Part shown: in pieces, positions 40,535 through 49,248 of the stretch
Layout of the letters: the number at the start of each line of letters is the position of its first letter
Numbering within the stretch: the first letter of the stretch is position 1
Assembly: GCA_035911095.1 (NCBI GenBank)
Contig: JAMHWF010000077.1
Coordinates: forward strand, 124,001-188,000
Length of the DNA: 64,000 nt
Reading direction: 5' to 3'
DNA from: JAMHWF01 sp035911095
Lineage (GTDB): Bacteria; Pseudomonadota; Gammaproteobacteria; Burkholderiales; Burkholderiaceae_C
Made by a program: the position numbers and the translations under genes
The notes under the pieces: model-generated
What the model saw: only the letters and a program-made list of their open reading frames with translations
Database searches by the model: none
Told to the model about the DNA's origin: nothing

Positions 40535-43330
40535 ATGGACCGCCCCGCCAGAACCGTCCGCGACGCCTCGCGCTGGCGCGGGCCCGGCTTCGAGCTCGAC
40601 GAGCCGACGCTCGAGCTGCGCGTCGGCGGCCAGCTCGTGGCGCTGGAGCCCAAGCCGCTCGAGCTGCTGATGCTGCTGCTGCGCCACGCCGGCGAGGTGG
40701 TGACGAAGGACGAGCTGTTCGACGCGCTCTGGACCGGCCGCGTCGTCGTCGACTCGGTGCTGACCAGCTGCGTCGGCAAGCTGCGGCAGGCGCTCGGCGA
40801 CGACGGGCACCGCCTGGTGCGCACGGTGCACGGCTACGGTTACCGGCTGGTGGCCGAGGTGCGGCGCGAGTGGCCCGCCGTCCCGGCGGCGCCCGACGAT
40901 GGCCGGCTGCACCCCGGCGAGGCGCCGCCGTTGCGGCCCGACTGGCAACTGGTGCAGCGTTTCGGCGGCTCGCGGGCCGAGACCTGGCTCGCCCGCCACC
41001 CGGCCAGCGGCGAGCAGCGGGTGTTGAAGTTCGCGTTCGACGGCGTCGAGCTGGCGCGCCTGAAGCGCGAGATCACGCTGCACCGGCTGCTGCGCGAGAC
41101 GCTCGGCCCGCGCGACGACATCCTGGGCCTGGTCGACTGGAACCTGGCCCGGGCGCCCTGGTTCGTCGAATCCGCCTACTGCCCCGAGGGCGACCTGCTG
41201 CAGTGGTGCGCGGCGCAGGGCGGGGTCGGCCGGGTGGCGCCCGAGACCCGGCTCGACCTGGTCGCGCGCACCGCCGACGCGCTCGCCGCCGCGCACGGCG
41301 TCGGCGTATTGCACAAGGACGTGAAGCCGGCCAACGTGCTCGCCGTGCGCCGCGCCGGCGGCGGCCTGGGCATCTGCCTCGCGGATTTCGGCAGCGGCCG
41401 GCTGATCGACGCCGACCGCCTGCGCGCACTGCAGATCACCCAGGCCGGCTTCACCGCGACGCTGCAGGCCGACGAGGGCTCGACCGTCGGCACCTGGGTC
41501 TACCTCGCGCCCGAACTGCTCGGCGGCCAGCCGCCGACGGTCCGCTCGGACGTCTACGCGCTGGGCGTGATGCTGTTCCAGCTCGTCGTCGGCGACCTGC
41601 GCCGACCGCTGGCGCCCGGCTGGGAGCGCGAGGTCGACGACCCGCTGCTGCGCGAGGACATCGGCGCCTGCTGCGACCTCGACCCGCAGCGCCGCCTGGC
41701 CGACGCCTCCGAGCTGGCGCGCCGGCTGCGCGGCCTCGCGGCGCGGCGCGAGGCCGCCCAGGCCCAGGCCGCGGCACAGGCGCGCGAGGCCGCGTTGCAG
41801 GCCGAGCTGCGGCGCAGCCGGGCGCGCTGGCGCCGCCTCGGCGTGCTCGCGGCCGTGGCCGGCCTCGGCTTCGCGGTGACGCTCTACGCCTTCGTCCAGG
41901 TGCGCCAGGCGCGCGAGGCGGCCGAGGCACAGGCGGCCGCGGCGCGCGGCGTCAATGACTTCCTGGTGCGCGACCTGCTCGCCGCGGCCGACCCGATGGA
42001 CGAGCGGCGGCCCGCGCCGCCGGGCGGCGCCGCCGCGCCCGGGCAGGTGCCGGTGCGCGAGCTGCTCGATCGCGCGGCCGCCGGCATCGCCACGCGCTAC
42101 CAGGGCCAGCCGGCGCTCGAAGCGGCGGTGCGCTTCGCGCTCGGCGGCGCCTATGCCGGCATCACCGCGTTTCGCGAGGCGGCCGAGCAGTACCAGCTCG
42201 CGGTCGAGGCCGATCGCCGCGCGCCGCGGCCCGATGCCCTCTTGCAAGCCCGCGCGTTGCTTCATGCCGGGCGGGCGCTGCGAGAGGCCGAGGTGCTCGA
42301 TACCGCGGGCCAGCACTACGCAGAGGCAGTCGCCATCCTCGACCGCTTCGAGAGCGCGTCGCCAGCGGCCGTTGGCGAGGCTGAACGACTGCGGGCTGAG
42401 ATCGGTCAGGCGCGGGCATGGTTGCCGGTACGGCGCGGCGATGCCCCGGCCACGGTGGCGCTGCTGCGGGCAGCCCGCCCCAGCCTGGAAGCCGCGTTTG
42501 GCGCGCGCAGCGCCGAAGTGGCGACCTCGCTAAGCCGGCTCGCCAACGCGCAGCTTCTGGCCGGCGATGTCGCGGGCGCGCTCGCCACTGCGCGCGAAGC
42601 GCTCGCGATGCGCGAACAGCTCGGCCCGGCGGACGACCCGCGCCTGGTCGAGGCCGAGACCACGTTGGCTGATGCGTTGCGCTTCTCGGGTGAGGCTGCC
42701 GACGCCGAGCGTCACGCGCGGCAGGCTTACGAGCTCGGACGGCGCCGCCTCGGCGAGAACCACTACGCCACCTTGGTCGCGGAAGGCACACTGGCTGGCA
42801 GCCTCCAGCAGCTGCAGCGCTATGACGAGGCGCTTCGACTGTTCGAAGGAGCTCGCGCGCGCAGCGAGCGGCTGTACGGCCGCGAGGCGATCGAGACGCT
42901 GACGCAGGCCAACAACCTCGGCATCGCCTATGCGGACGCCGGCCGACCGGCGGAGGCGGCGGCGGTGCTGCGCGAGGTGTATGAGCTGCGGCGCGATCGC
43001 TTCGGGCCCGACTATCTGGAGACCCTGATCGCCGCTCACAACCTGGGCGATGTTCTGATCGATGTTGGCCGCGCGGCCGAGGCCGAGGCGCTCGAGCGCG
43101 ACACTCTGGCGCGCATGCGCCGCGTGCTCGGCGAGCGGCGCTGGGAAGTCGGCGTGTCGCTGCGCACCCTCGGCCGCGCCCAGGCCGCGCAGGGCCGCCT
43201 CGACGAGGCGCGCGCCAGCTACGCCCAGGCGCGCGAGCTCCTCGTTGCCGAGCTGGGCGCGGCGCATCCGCAGGTCGCGAAGCTCGATCGCCTGATCACC
43301 ATGCTCGACGCCCCGACGCGGGCCGAGTGA
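40535..43330 (+). CDS. winged-helix / Ser-Thr kinase / TPR fusion protein
   Basis: A 931-residue one-protein signalling system. Residues about 20-108 form an OmpR-type DNA-binding winged helix (KPLELLMLLLRHAGEVVTKDE through HGYGYRLVAEV). Residues about 138-400 form a eukaryotic-type kinase: Lys165, HKDVKPAN (His260-Asn267), DFG 284-286, APE 326-328, all catalytic residues present. A single membrane helix follows (about 434-454), then TPR repeats to the end. DNA-binding and kinase domains are cytoplasmic and the TPR part periplasmic if the helix spans once. It is convergent with the fimbrial operon. Part of the TPR region uses less GC-biased codons than its surroundings. Confidence 0.88.
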   Translation: MDRPARTVRDASRWRGPGFELDEPTLELRVGGQLVALEPKPLELLMLLLRHAGEVVTKDELFDALWTGRVVVDSVLTSCVGKLRQALGDDGHRLVRTVHGYGYRLVAEVRREWPAVPAAPDDGRLHPGEAPPLRPDWQLVQRFGGSRAETWLARHPASGEQRVLKFAFDGVELARLKREITLHRLLRETLGPRDDILGLVDWNLARAPWFVESAYCPEGDLLQWCAAQGGVGRVAPETRLDLVARTADALAAAHGVGVLHKDVKPANVLAVRRAGGGLGICLADFGSGRLIDADRLRALQITQAGFTATLQADEGSTVGTWVYLAPELLGGQPPTVRSDVYALGVMLFQLVVGDLRRPLAPGWEREVDDPLLREDIGACCDLDPQRRLADASELARRLRGLAARREAAQAQAAAQAREAALQAELRRSRARWRRLGVLAAVAGLGFAVTLYAFVQVRQAREAAEAQAAAARGVNDFLVRDLLAAADPMDERRPAPPGGAAAPGQVPVRELLDRAAAGIATRYQGQPALEAAVRFALGGAYAGITAFREAAEQYQLAVEADRRAPRPDALLQARALLHAGRALREAEVLDTAGQHYAEAVAILDRFESASPAAVGEAERLRAEIGQARAWLPVRRGDAPATVALLRAARPSLEAAFGARSAEVATSLSRLANAQLLAGDVAGALATAREALAMREQLGPADDPRLVEAETTLADALRFSGEAADAERHARQAYELGRRRLGENHYATLVAEGTLAGSLQQLQRYDEALRLFEGARARSERLYGREAIETLTQANNLGIAYADAGRPAEAAAVLREVYELRRDRFGPDYLETLIAAHNLGDVLIDVGRAAEAEALERDTLARMRRVLGERRWEVGVSLRTLGRAQAAQGRLDEARASYAQARELLVAELGAAHPQVAKLDRLITMLDAPTRAE

Positions 43331-43417
43331 CGGCGCTTCGGCCCGCCGCCGGCCCGTCGAAGGCGCGCTGCAGGGTCGCGATGTCGAAGCCGTGCCGCGA
43401 CGGCGCGAAGGCGTCGC

Positions 43418-43912
43418 TCACCAGAAGGTGATCGTGACCTGGATGGTGTCGCTGTAGCTGCCGGGCGGGACCAGCGTCTGGCTGCCCGGCACGCGCGCGT
43501 AGACCGGCAGTACGGTCGGCGGCGCGTAGCCGAAGAGGTCGAGCGTGGTGCTGCTGGACACACCCTGCTCGTTCTCGCCCCAGACGATGCTGCGCGCGGG
43601 GTCGGTGTAGAGGTTGTAGTTCAGCGTGCCGCCGCCGACGCGCGCCATGTGCCGGGCGGCGATGCTGCCGCCGCCGGCGCTCAGGTCGACGCGCCAGGAG
43701 ACGGTCAGGGTGACGGCGGCGCTGCAATTGACCGTGACCGACGAGCTGCTGCCGGTTGCCGCCGGCGACAGCGGATAGATGTCGCCGAAGGCGACGGGCG
43801 TCGCGGCGACGCTGCACTGGCAGATCGGCCAGATGCACAGCACGGCATGCGATTCGCTGGCCGGCAACCACAGCAGCAGCGGCAGCAGCCAGCGAAACAG
43901 GGCGCGCTTCAT
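43418..43912 (-). CDS. Csu-type fimbrial adhesin/pilin (spore coat protein U domain)
   Basis: A 164-residue secreted protein with signal peptide to about residue 23 (SESHAVL). It has the SCPU domain: CSVAATPVAFGDIYPLS, then NYNLYTDPARSIVWGE and C-terminal donor strand SYSDTIQVTITFW. As last gene of a chaperone-usher operon it probably is the tip or minor subunit. Its ATG overlaps the usher stop by 4 nt. The Cys-rich start (CIWPICQCS) is unlike the major pilin at 46911-47408. Confidence 0.85.
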   Translation of the reverse strand: MKRALFRWLLPLLLWLPASESHAVLCIWPICQCSVAATPVAFGDIYPLSPAATGSSSSVTVNCSAAVTLTVSWRVDLSAGGGSIAARHMARVGGGTLNYNLYTDPARSIVWGENEQGVSSSTTLDLFGYAPPTVLPVYARVPGSQTLVPPGSYSDTIQVTITFW

Positions 43913-46200
43913 CGGCACACCAGCGTGCCCAGGTCGGCCTGGGCATCGAGCGAGGCCGGCGCGCCGAGCCGGGCGGTGCAGTGCCGGGTCGGCGCGCCGA
44001 GCAGGCGGCCGGCAAAGCGCGCCTCGGCGACGACCTGGCCGTCGAAGCCGACCGGCAGCTCGAGCGGCTCGTCGTCCGCGGCCAGCGCCGTGCCGGGCGG
44101 CAGCGGCGTGCCTTGCGCGTCGACCAGGCGCAGGCGCAGCAGGCGCTGGCTGCGCACGCCCATGTCGATGCGCATGCCGCTGCGCGCCGGCGGCACGACG
44201 GTGCGCTCGACGCCGCCGTCGAGCGCGGCCTCCATCGGCAGCGCCTCGGCGTCGATCGACAGGCGCTGCGCCACGTGGGCGCGCAGCCCCGGCACCACGG
44301 CGCGGCCGTTCGCGTCGGTCTGAGCCACGACCCGGTTCTCCAGCCGCACCGGCACGTCGCGATGGCCGACGTCGACGACGGCGAAGCTGCCGTCGATGCG
44401 GCGGGCGGCGTAGAGGCTGTCGCCGAGCCAGGCCAGGCTGCCGGTCGCACCGACCCTCAGCGCCGTCTGCCCCTCGCCGACGGCCACGCCACCGGTCAGG
44501 CTGGTTTCCGGCAGGTTCAGCTGCCCTTGCGCGACCCCGCGCGAGGAGCGCCCGGCGTCGAGCGTCGCGCTGCCGCCGCCACCGGGCGCGTCGGGCACCG
44601 CGCGCTGCCAGCGCAGCTGCGTCCGCTCGCGCCCGTTGCGGCGTTCCACCGACGCGCCGGCGCTGTCGCGCGGGCCGAAGGCGCGCTGCAGGCTGACCGA
44701 CACGGCCACGCCGCCGCCGGTGCGATCGTGCTGGAGGAAAACCCCGAACTGGCCCCAGGGTCGCAGCTCGGTGGTCGCGCTGAGCGAGAGGTAGCTCAGG
44801 CGCTGCCCGACCTGGGGGCGCCGGTCGAGCCAGACCGCGCCGAGCGACCAGCGGCCCAGCGAGCCGCCGATCGAGGCCAGCATCTCGCGCCGCAGCGGGC
44901 CCTGCGCTCCCTGGCCGGCCTGCGTGAACTGGGGCGTGGCCCAGCGCGTGCCCACGCGCATGGCCAGGCCTCGCGTCTGCCGGCCGGCCGACAGCGTCAG
45001 CATCCCGCCCGCGCCCTGCGGCGAGGCGCTGCCCACCAGCCCGGCCTCGACCGTCGCGACCATCGGCAGCAGCCAGAGGCCGTCGACGCCGGCGGCGAGC
45101 GTGCGATCGCTCCATTCGGCACGCAGCTCGCGCGTGAAGCGGTCGCTGACGCCGAGGCGGTCGGTGGCGGCGACCAGCAGCCCGCCGTAGCTGTCCCGCG
45201 CCTGGCCGTAATGCCGGCGCTGCCAGCCGACGTCGATCGAGCGCGCCGTCAGGCCCGGGCGCAGCAGGGCTGGCTCGACGTGGTAGGGCTGGGTGATGAC
45301 CTGCTCGCGCCCGAGCACGTCGCGCACGACCAGCCGCATCTCGCCCTGGCCGGTGAGGACGGGCATCCCGCCGAGCTCGAAGCGTCCGGGGGCCACCTCG
45401 CCGTGCATCAGGCGGCTGTTGTCGACGTAGACGTCGATGTTCGAGGGCAGCGTCGCCTCGCCGGCGAGCGTGGGCAGCGGGTAGGTGAGGAAGCCCGGGT
45501 CGAGGGAGAAGTCGGTGCTCCACTGGAGGCCGCCGTAGCGCAAAGGCCGGCCCCAGCTGCCGGGCTGGGAGATGGTGTCGCCGACGCGCAGGCTCGTCCG
45601 GCGATCGGGCAGGTCCATCGTCCAGGTCGTGTCGAGCCGGGTCCAGCTCGGGGCCTGCGGCACGCCCGAGCGCCAGAGGCCGCTCGCGTGCAGGTCACCG
45701 GCGTCGGTGGCGAAGAGGCCGGCGTCGAACCAGGCCTGCGCACTCCGGGCGCGGCCATGGGGGCTGTCGGAGCCTTCCAGCAGCAGGTCGTAGTTCAGCA
45801 TGCCGCCGATCAGGCGGTTGCTCGCAGCGGTCGCGCCGGCGGACGTCGTCGCGGCTGTCGCCAGGCGCTGGGGGGTGAAGGCCGCTGCCGGGGCGTCGAC
45901 CTCGAGCGTCTGACTCGGCTCGTCGAGCTGGGTGCGCACGCCGACCGCGCCCAGCGCGTGCCAGCGCCGGCCGTCCAGCTCGACGGCCGGTGCGGGCGCC
46001 AGGCCGGCGGCGCGCCAGTCGTCGCTGCCCAGGGCCAGGGTGCCGTCGTCGAGCCTGCGCACCTCGACGGCCTGCGGCAGGGCCACGCCGTTGACCCGCA
46101 GCGCGAGCAGCATGGGGTCGCTCGCAGCGCCAGCCGGGGCCCAGGCCGAGAGCATCACGGCCACGAGGAGCTCAGTCGCGCGCCGCGGCCACGGCGACAT
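43909..46200 (-). CDS. outer-membrane fimbrial usher (CsuD-like)
   Basis: A 763-residue usher that secretes and assembles chaperone-bound pilins across the outer membrane. Signal peptide to about residue 26 (PAGAAS), an N-terminal chaperone-binding region, a 24-strand barrel with plug (NIDVYVDNSRLMHGEVAPGRF, GGMPVLTGQGEMRLVVRDVLGRE) and a short C-terminal domain ending LGTLVCR. The size is in the range of ushers of the archaic (sigma/Csu) class. ATG at 46200 was preferred over GTG at 46218; it overlaps the chaperone gene by 29 nt. Confidence 0.9.
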   Translation of the reverse strand: MSPWPRRATELLVAVMLSAWAPAGAASDPMLLALRVNGVALPQAVEVRRLDDGTLALGSDDWRAAGLAPAPAVELDGRRWHALGAVGVRTQLDEPSQTLEVDAPAAAFTPQRLATAATTSAGATAASNRLIGGMLNYDLLLEGSDSPHGRARSAQAWFDAGLFATDAGDLHASGLWRSGVPQAPSWTRLDTTWTMDLPDRRTSLRVGDTISQPGSWGRPLRYGGLQWSTDFSLDPGFLTYPLPTLAGEATLPSNIDVYVDNSRLMHGEVAPGRFELGGMPVLTGQGEMRLVVRDVLGREQVITQPYHVEPALLRPGLTARSIDVGWQRRHYGQARDSYGGLLVAATDRLGVSDRFTRELRAEWSDRTLAAGVDGLWLLPMVATVEAGLVGSASPQGAGGMLTLSAGRQTRGLAMRVGTRWATPQFTQAGQGAQGPLRREMLASIGGSLGRWSLGAVWLDRRPQVGQRLSYLSLSATTELRPWGQFGVFLQHDRTGGGVAVSVSLQRAFGPRDSAGASVERRNGRERTQLRWQRAVPDAPGGGGSATLDAGRSSRGVAQGQLNLPETSLTGGVAVGEGQTALRVGATGSLAWLGDSLYAARRIDGSFAVVDVGHRDVPVRLENRVVAQTDANGRAVVPGLRAHVAQRLSIDAEALPMEAALDGGVERTVVPPARSGMRIDMGVRSQRLLRLRLVDAQGTPLPPGTALAADDEPLELPVGFDGQVVAEARFAGRLLGAPTRHCTARLGAPASLDAQADLGTLVCR

Positions 46201-46903
46201 GACGCACCTGCTGCTCACCCCGCACCTCGAGCTTGAGCGGCATGCCGGCGTCGTACGCGCCCTCGAAGGGGAAGCGCCTCCGCTCGCCGGGGAAGAGCAC
46301 CAGCCCGACGTGCCGCTCGACGACGGTGGCGTCGTCCTCGCCGAGCAGGCGCAGGGAGCCGACCTTGAGGTGCCCGTTGCCGTGGTTGACCACCTCGGCG
46401 GCGACCTGGCCGTCGGCGCTGCGGGAGGCGCTCCAGCTCTCGCTGTCGCGCGCCTGCTGGGGCGCGACCAGCACCGGCAGGCGCATCGCGACCAGCACGC
46501 GCACCTGGCCGGCGGTCCGCGGCTCGCTGGCAGGGGCGGGGGGCAGCTCGCGCAGCACCAGGCGGTAGGCCCGCCCCTCGTCGACCGGAAACCCGCCGCG
46601 CAGGCCGACGCGCAGCACCTGCGTGCGCCCCGGCGGCACCACGAACAGCGGGGGGCTCAGGATCAGGTCTTTGGTGGGCTGCTCGATGTCGCGCCCTGCC
46701 TGGCGCTGCCAGAGGAGGGCGTCGGCCTGCACCGTTGCCGGCTCCCGGCCGAGGTTGACGACGCGCAGCACGGCCCGCGCGTGCTCGCGGTCGAGCTGCA
46801 CGCTGACCGGCATCACGCCGAGTTCGGCGGCGGCGCAGGTGAGCGGCAGGACGAGGCCAGCGACCGAGGCCGCGAGACCCGACAGGGCGGTGCGTCGTCG
46901 CAT
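46172..46903 (-). CDS. periplasmic fimbrial chaperone (CsuC-like)
   Basis: A 243-residue PapD-like chaperone with signal peptide to about residue 25 (LTCAAAELG). Two Ig-like domains are visible: LGVMPVSVQLDREHARAVLRVVNLG, and the G1-strand region LSPPLFVVPPGRTQVLRVGL which carries the conserved Pro-x-x-x-Gln motif used to clamp pilin. It caps pilin subunits by donor-strand complementation and hands them to the usher. It is 7 nt downstream of the pilin gene. Confidence 0.9.
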   Translation of the reverse strand: MRRRTALSGLAASVAGLVLPLTCAAAELGVMPVSVQLDREHARAVLRVVNLGREPATVQADALLWQRQAGRDIEQPTKDLILSPPLFVVPPGRTQVLRVGLRGGFPVDEGRAYRLVLRELPPAPASEPRTAGQVRVLVAMRLPVLVAPQQARDSESWSASRSADGQVAAEVVNHGNGHLKVGSLRLLGEDDATVVERHVGLVLFPGERRRFPFEGAYDAGMPLKLEVRGEQQVRHVAVAAARD

Positions 46904-46910
46904 GACCGGC

Positions 46911-47408
46911 TCAATAGGTGATGGTGACGGTCACCGTGTCGGCATAGGAGCCCGGTACGGCGCCACTGAGGATCGGCAGCCGGCCGTGAACGGTGAGGGT
47001 CTGGTCGGAGCCGCTGCCGGTGCCGGCCTGGGTCGAGCTGCCGCCGGTGCCGTCGCCCCAGACCGTGGTGCGGCCCGGGTTGAGGTACAGCTGGTAGCCG
47101 AGCAGCTCGGAGCCGTTCGTCATGGACCGGTTGCCAAAGGCGGTGGCGCCGCCGGCATTGCTGCCGGCGTCGAGCGCGACGGTGTAGGGCGTCGTGTTCG
47201 TGCACCTGACCGTCAGCGTCGACGACGCGTCGACCGGCTGCGGCGTCAGGACGGGATCGAGCGCCGCCCCGAAGTGGAGGGTGGTGCCGGAGACCGAGCA
47301 TGCCGATACGACGGTGGCCGTGACCTGGAAGCTGGTGCCGGCCGTTGCGGCCACGACCAGCGGCGCTGCCAGCAGGAGCGGCAGCCCGAGCAGCGGTCGA
47401 ATGTTCAT
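46911..47408 (-). CDS. Csu-type major pilin (spore coat protein U domain)
   Basis: A 165-residue secreted protein with signal peptide ending VVAAT and SCPU domain (FQVTATVVSACSVSGTTLHFGA, LTVRCTNTTPYTVALDAG, YQLYLNPGRTTVWGDG, ending SYADTVTVTITY). First gene of the operon, AAGGAG at 8 nt before the ATG; being first with the strongest ribosome site, it is the likely major subunit. Archaic Csu operons usually have several pilin genes before the chaperone, while this has one. Confidence 0.87.
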   Translation of the reverse strand: MNIRPLLGLPLLLAAPLVVAATAGTSFQVTATVVSACSVSGTTLHFGAALDPVLTPQPVDASSTLTVRCTNTTPYTVALDAGSNAGGATAFGNRSMTNGSELLGYQLYLNPGRTTVWGDGTGGSSTQAGTGSGSDQTLTVHGRLPILSGAVPGSYADTVTVTITY

Positions 47409-47477
47409 CGAGGTCTCCTTCGCCCAAAAGAGGGGCTCTGGAGGCCTTTTCGTCATCGTGCAAGCATGCTGATGGGC

Positions 47478-47504
47478 GCTATATGCCTCATCGCGTACCT
47501 GCAA
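47478..47504 (-). promoter_or_regulatory. possible promoter of the fimbrial operon
   Basis: TTGCAG (47504-47499) and TATAGC (47483-47478) with a 15-bp spacer, about 70 nt before the pilin ATG. The spacer is short, so this is tentative. A CTGATG-G-CATCAG palindrome lies further upstream at 47545-47557. Confidence 0.28.
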
Positions 47505-47575
47505 TTGACTCTATCGAATGCGGGTCGATCGCCTGCGTGATGACCTGATGGCATCAGCCCGCCTGCCGGTCGGGC

Positions 47576-48213
47576 TCAGGACGGGTCGGTGAGCCCGTGC
47601 TGCAGGCAGTACTTGCTGATCTCGGCAGTGCTGTGCCAGCCGCCTTTGTGCATCAGACGCTGGCGGTAGCCACCGACGGTCTTCGAAGAGATGTTCATCG
47701 CCTGTGCAATTTGCAGCGGGGTGCGGCCGGCCGCGATGAACTGCAGGACCGCAGCTCCTGCATCGACAGCGATTCGTGCGGCAACGCGGCCGGCGTTTCG
47801 CCGCTCAGCAGCGCGACCAACTGGTCCGTCACCTCGTCGGTGACGAAGCGACCTCCCGCGTGCACCTTGGCGATTGCCCGCGCCAGCTCGGCGACGCCGA
47901 GCGTCTTCGGGGCGTAGCCTTGCGCGCCCATCTGCAGCAGGCGCCCGGCGTAGGTTCTTTCGGCACCGAGGCTCAGCACGAGCACCGGCGCGCCGCGTGC
48001 CGACCGCAGCACGCGGGCGGCGCCATCCACCCCGACCGCATCGGGCATCAGGGGCTCGAGGAGGATCAGATCGGGGCGGGACTCGGCCAGCAGGCGAAGC
48101 GCGGACGCGATCGTCTCGGCCTCCTCGATCTCCGCCTGCGGCCAATACATGCCGAGAAGCTGTCGCAGGCCCAGCCGTGTCACGGGATGGGCGTCGGCGA
48201 CGAGGATCTTCAT
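47576..48213 (-). pseudogene. frameshifted LuxR-type response regulator with degenerate receiver
   Basis: Residues 1-120 are a receiver domain (MKILVADAHPVTRLGLRQLL) and the remainder a LuxR helix-turn-helix, but the two are in different frames. The first frame runs to ESLSMQEL and then to junk (RSCSSSRP); the HTH continues as VLQFIAAGRTPLQIAQAMNISSKTVGGYRQR in the next frame. A 1-base loss near 47750 (no homopolymer there) explains it. In addition Glu53 stands where the phospho-acceptor Asp is expected (LILLEPLMP). Upstream of the fimbrial operon on the same strand, it was probably its regulator. A sequencing error cannot be excluded. Confidence 0.75.
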
Positions 48214-48558
48214 CCTGGCCCCCTGTAAGCGCTTTGCGCTCGAACCCGCCGGACGCCGCTTGGTGGGGCCGGACCTCTCGGCGGCGTCGAAACGGTCAAG
48301 TGGAAGCCAATTGCTCAAGCGACGCAAGTGGGCGGTAACTGCAGGGGCGGATTCCTCTCGATCGACGAAGGGATCGGTCATCGAACGTCTGTGGCGTGTC
48401 TCGAGGTCGAGCCGGCGGTCTGTCGGACGTCGGGCGCAGGCGCGACAGTGGTGGCGAATCGCCGCTGGCCTCGCGCGACGTTTCGGCCCGCGCCGAAACC
48501 AGTGCGGCTCGATGGCGCCCACAGTGGGGCCTCCGAACCCCGCTTCACTGGGTACGTC
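48214..48558. other. 345-nt divergent intergenic region
   Basis: It lies between the response regulator and the NIPSNAP gene. It contains a 20-bp palindrome (48480-48499). I see no further gene. Confidence 0.55.
48480..48499. promoter_or_regulatory. perfect palindrome GTTTCGGC-CCGC-GCCGAAAC
   Basis: 8-bp perfect arms with 4-nt loop, 60 bp before the NIPSNAP ATG. It could be an operator for the ArsR regulator encoded two genes downstream, or an RNA hairpin in the leader. Confidence 0.4.
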
Positions 48559-48897
48559 ATGGCCATCACCTGCTTCATCCGCTACCGCATCGATCCCTTC
48601 CAGCGCGAGGCCTTTCGCGCCTATGCCGAGGTCTGGGGCCGCGTCATCCCCCGCTGCGGCGGCCACCTCGTCGGCTACTACCTGCCGCACGAAGGCAGCA
48701 ACGACATCGCCTGGGGGCTGGTCGGCTTCGACGACCTCGCCGCCTACGAGCGCTACCGCGCCGCGCTGCGGCGCGACCCGGAAGGCCGGGCGAACTTCGC
48801 GCGCGCCCAGGCCGAGCGCTTCATCCTGCGCGAGGAGCGCAGCTGGCTCGAGGACGTGGCCTCGACGCGCGAACGGGCACGCGAGGTGACGCCATGA
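48559..48897 (+). CDS. NIPSNAP family protein
   Basis: A 112-residue ferredoxin-like alpha+beta barrel protein of the NIPSNAP family (CFIRYRIDPFQREAFRAYAE, GGHLVGYYLPHEGSND). The reaction is unknown. It overlaps the next ABM gene by 4 nt (ATGA) and an ArsR gene follows, so the three form an operon frequently seen in proteobacteria. Confidence 0.85.
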   Translation: MAITCFIRYRIDPFQREAFRAYAEVWGRVIPRCGGHLVGYYLPHEGSNDIAWGLVGFDDLAAYERYRAALRRDPEGRANFARAQAERFILREERSWLEDVASTRERAREVTP

Positions 48898-49232
48898 TCG
48901 CGGTCATCTTCGAACTCGACGCGCACGACGGCGCCCGCTACTTCGAGCTCGCGGCCCAGCTGCGGCCGCAGCTCGAGGCGATCGACGGCTTCGTCTCGGT
49001 CGAGCGCTTCGAGAGCCTGACCCGGCCCGGCCGCTACCTCTCGCTCAGCTTCTGGCGCGACGAGGCTGCGGTGCAGGCCTGGCGCCGCCAGGCCGCGCAC
49101 CGCGAGGCGCAGCAGGCGGCGCGCGACGGCGTGCTCGCCGGCTACCGGCTGCGCGTCGCCGCCGTGCTGCGCGACTATGGCCACGCCGCCCGCGACGAGG
49201 CGCCGGCAGACTCGCGTGCCGCGCTGCACTGA
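48894..49232 (+). CDS. antibiotic-biosynthesis-monooxygenase-domain protein
   Basis: A 112-residue ABM-fold protein (MIAVIFELDAHDGARYFELA, DGFVSVERFESLTRPGRYLSLSFW in parts). Members include cofactor-free monooxygenases and haem-degrading proteins; the active site cannot be assigned. ATGA overlap with NIPSNAP gene suggests they act together, perhaps as a heterodimer, since both share the same fold (inference). Confidence 0.82.
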   Translation: MIAVIFELDAHDGARYFELAAQLRPQLEAIDGFVSVERFESLTRPGRYLSLSFWRDEAAVQAWRRQAAHREAQQAARDGVLAGYRLRVAAVLRDYGHAARDEAPADSRAALH

Positions 49233-49248
49233 CCTGGGGAGCCGATCC

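Noticed and set aside
40307..42316. A 669-codon minus-strand frame opposite the kinase gene
   Set aside because: Shadow of the plus-strand gene, whose kinase motifs are complete.
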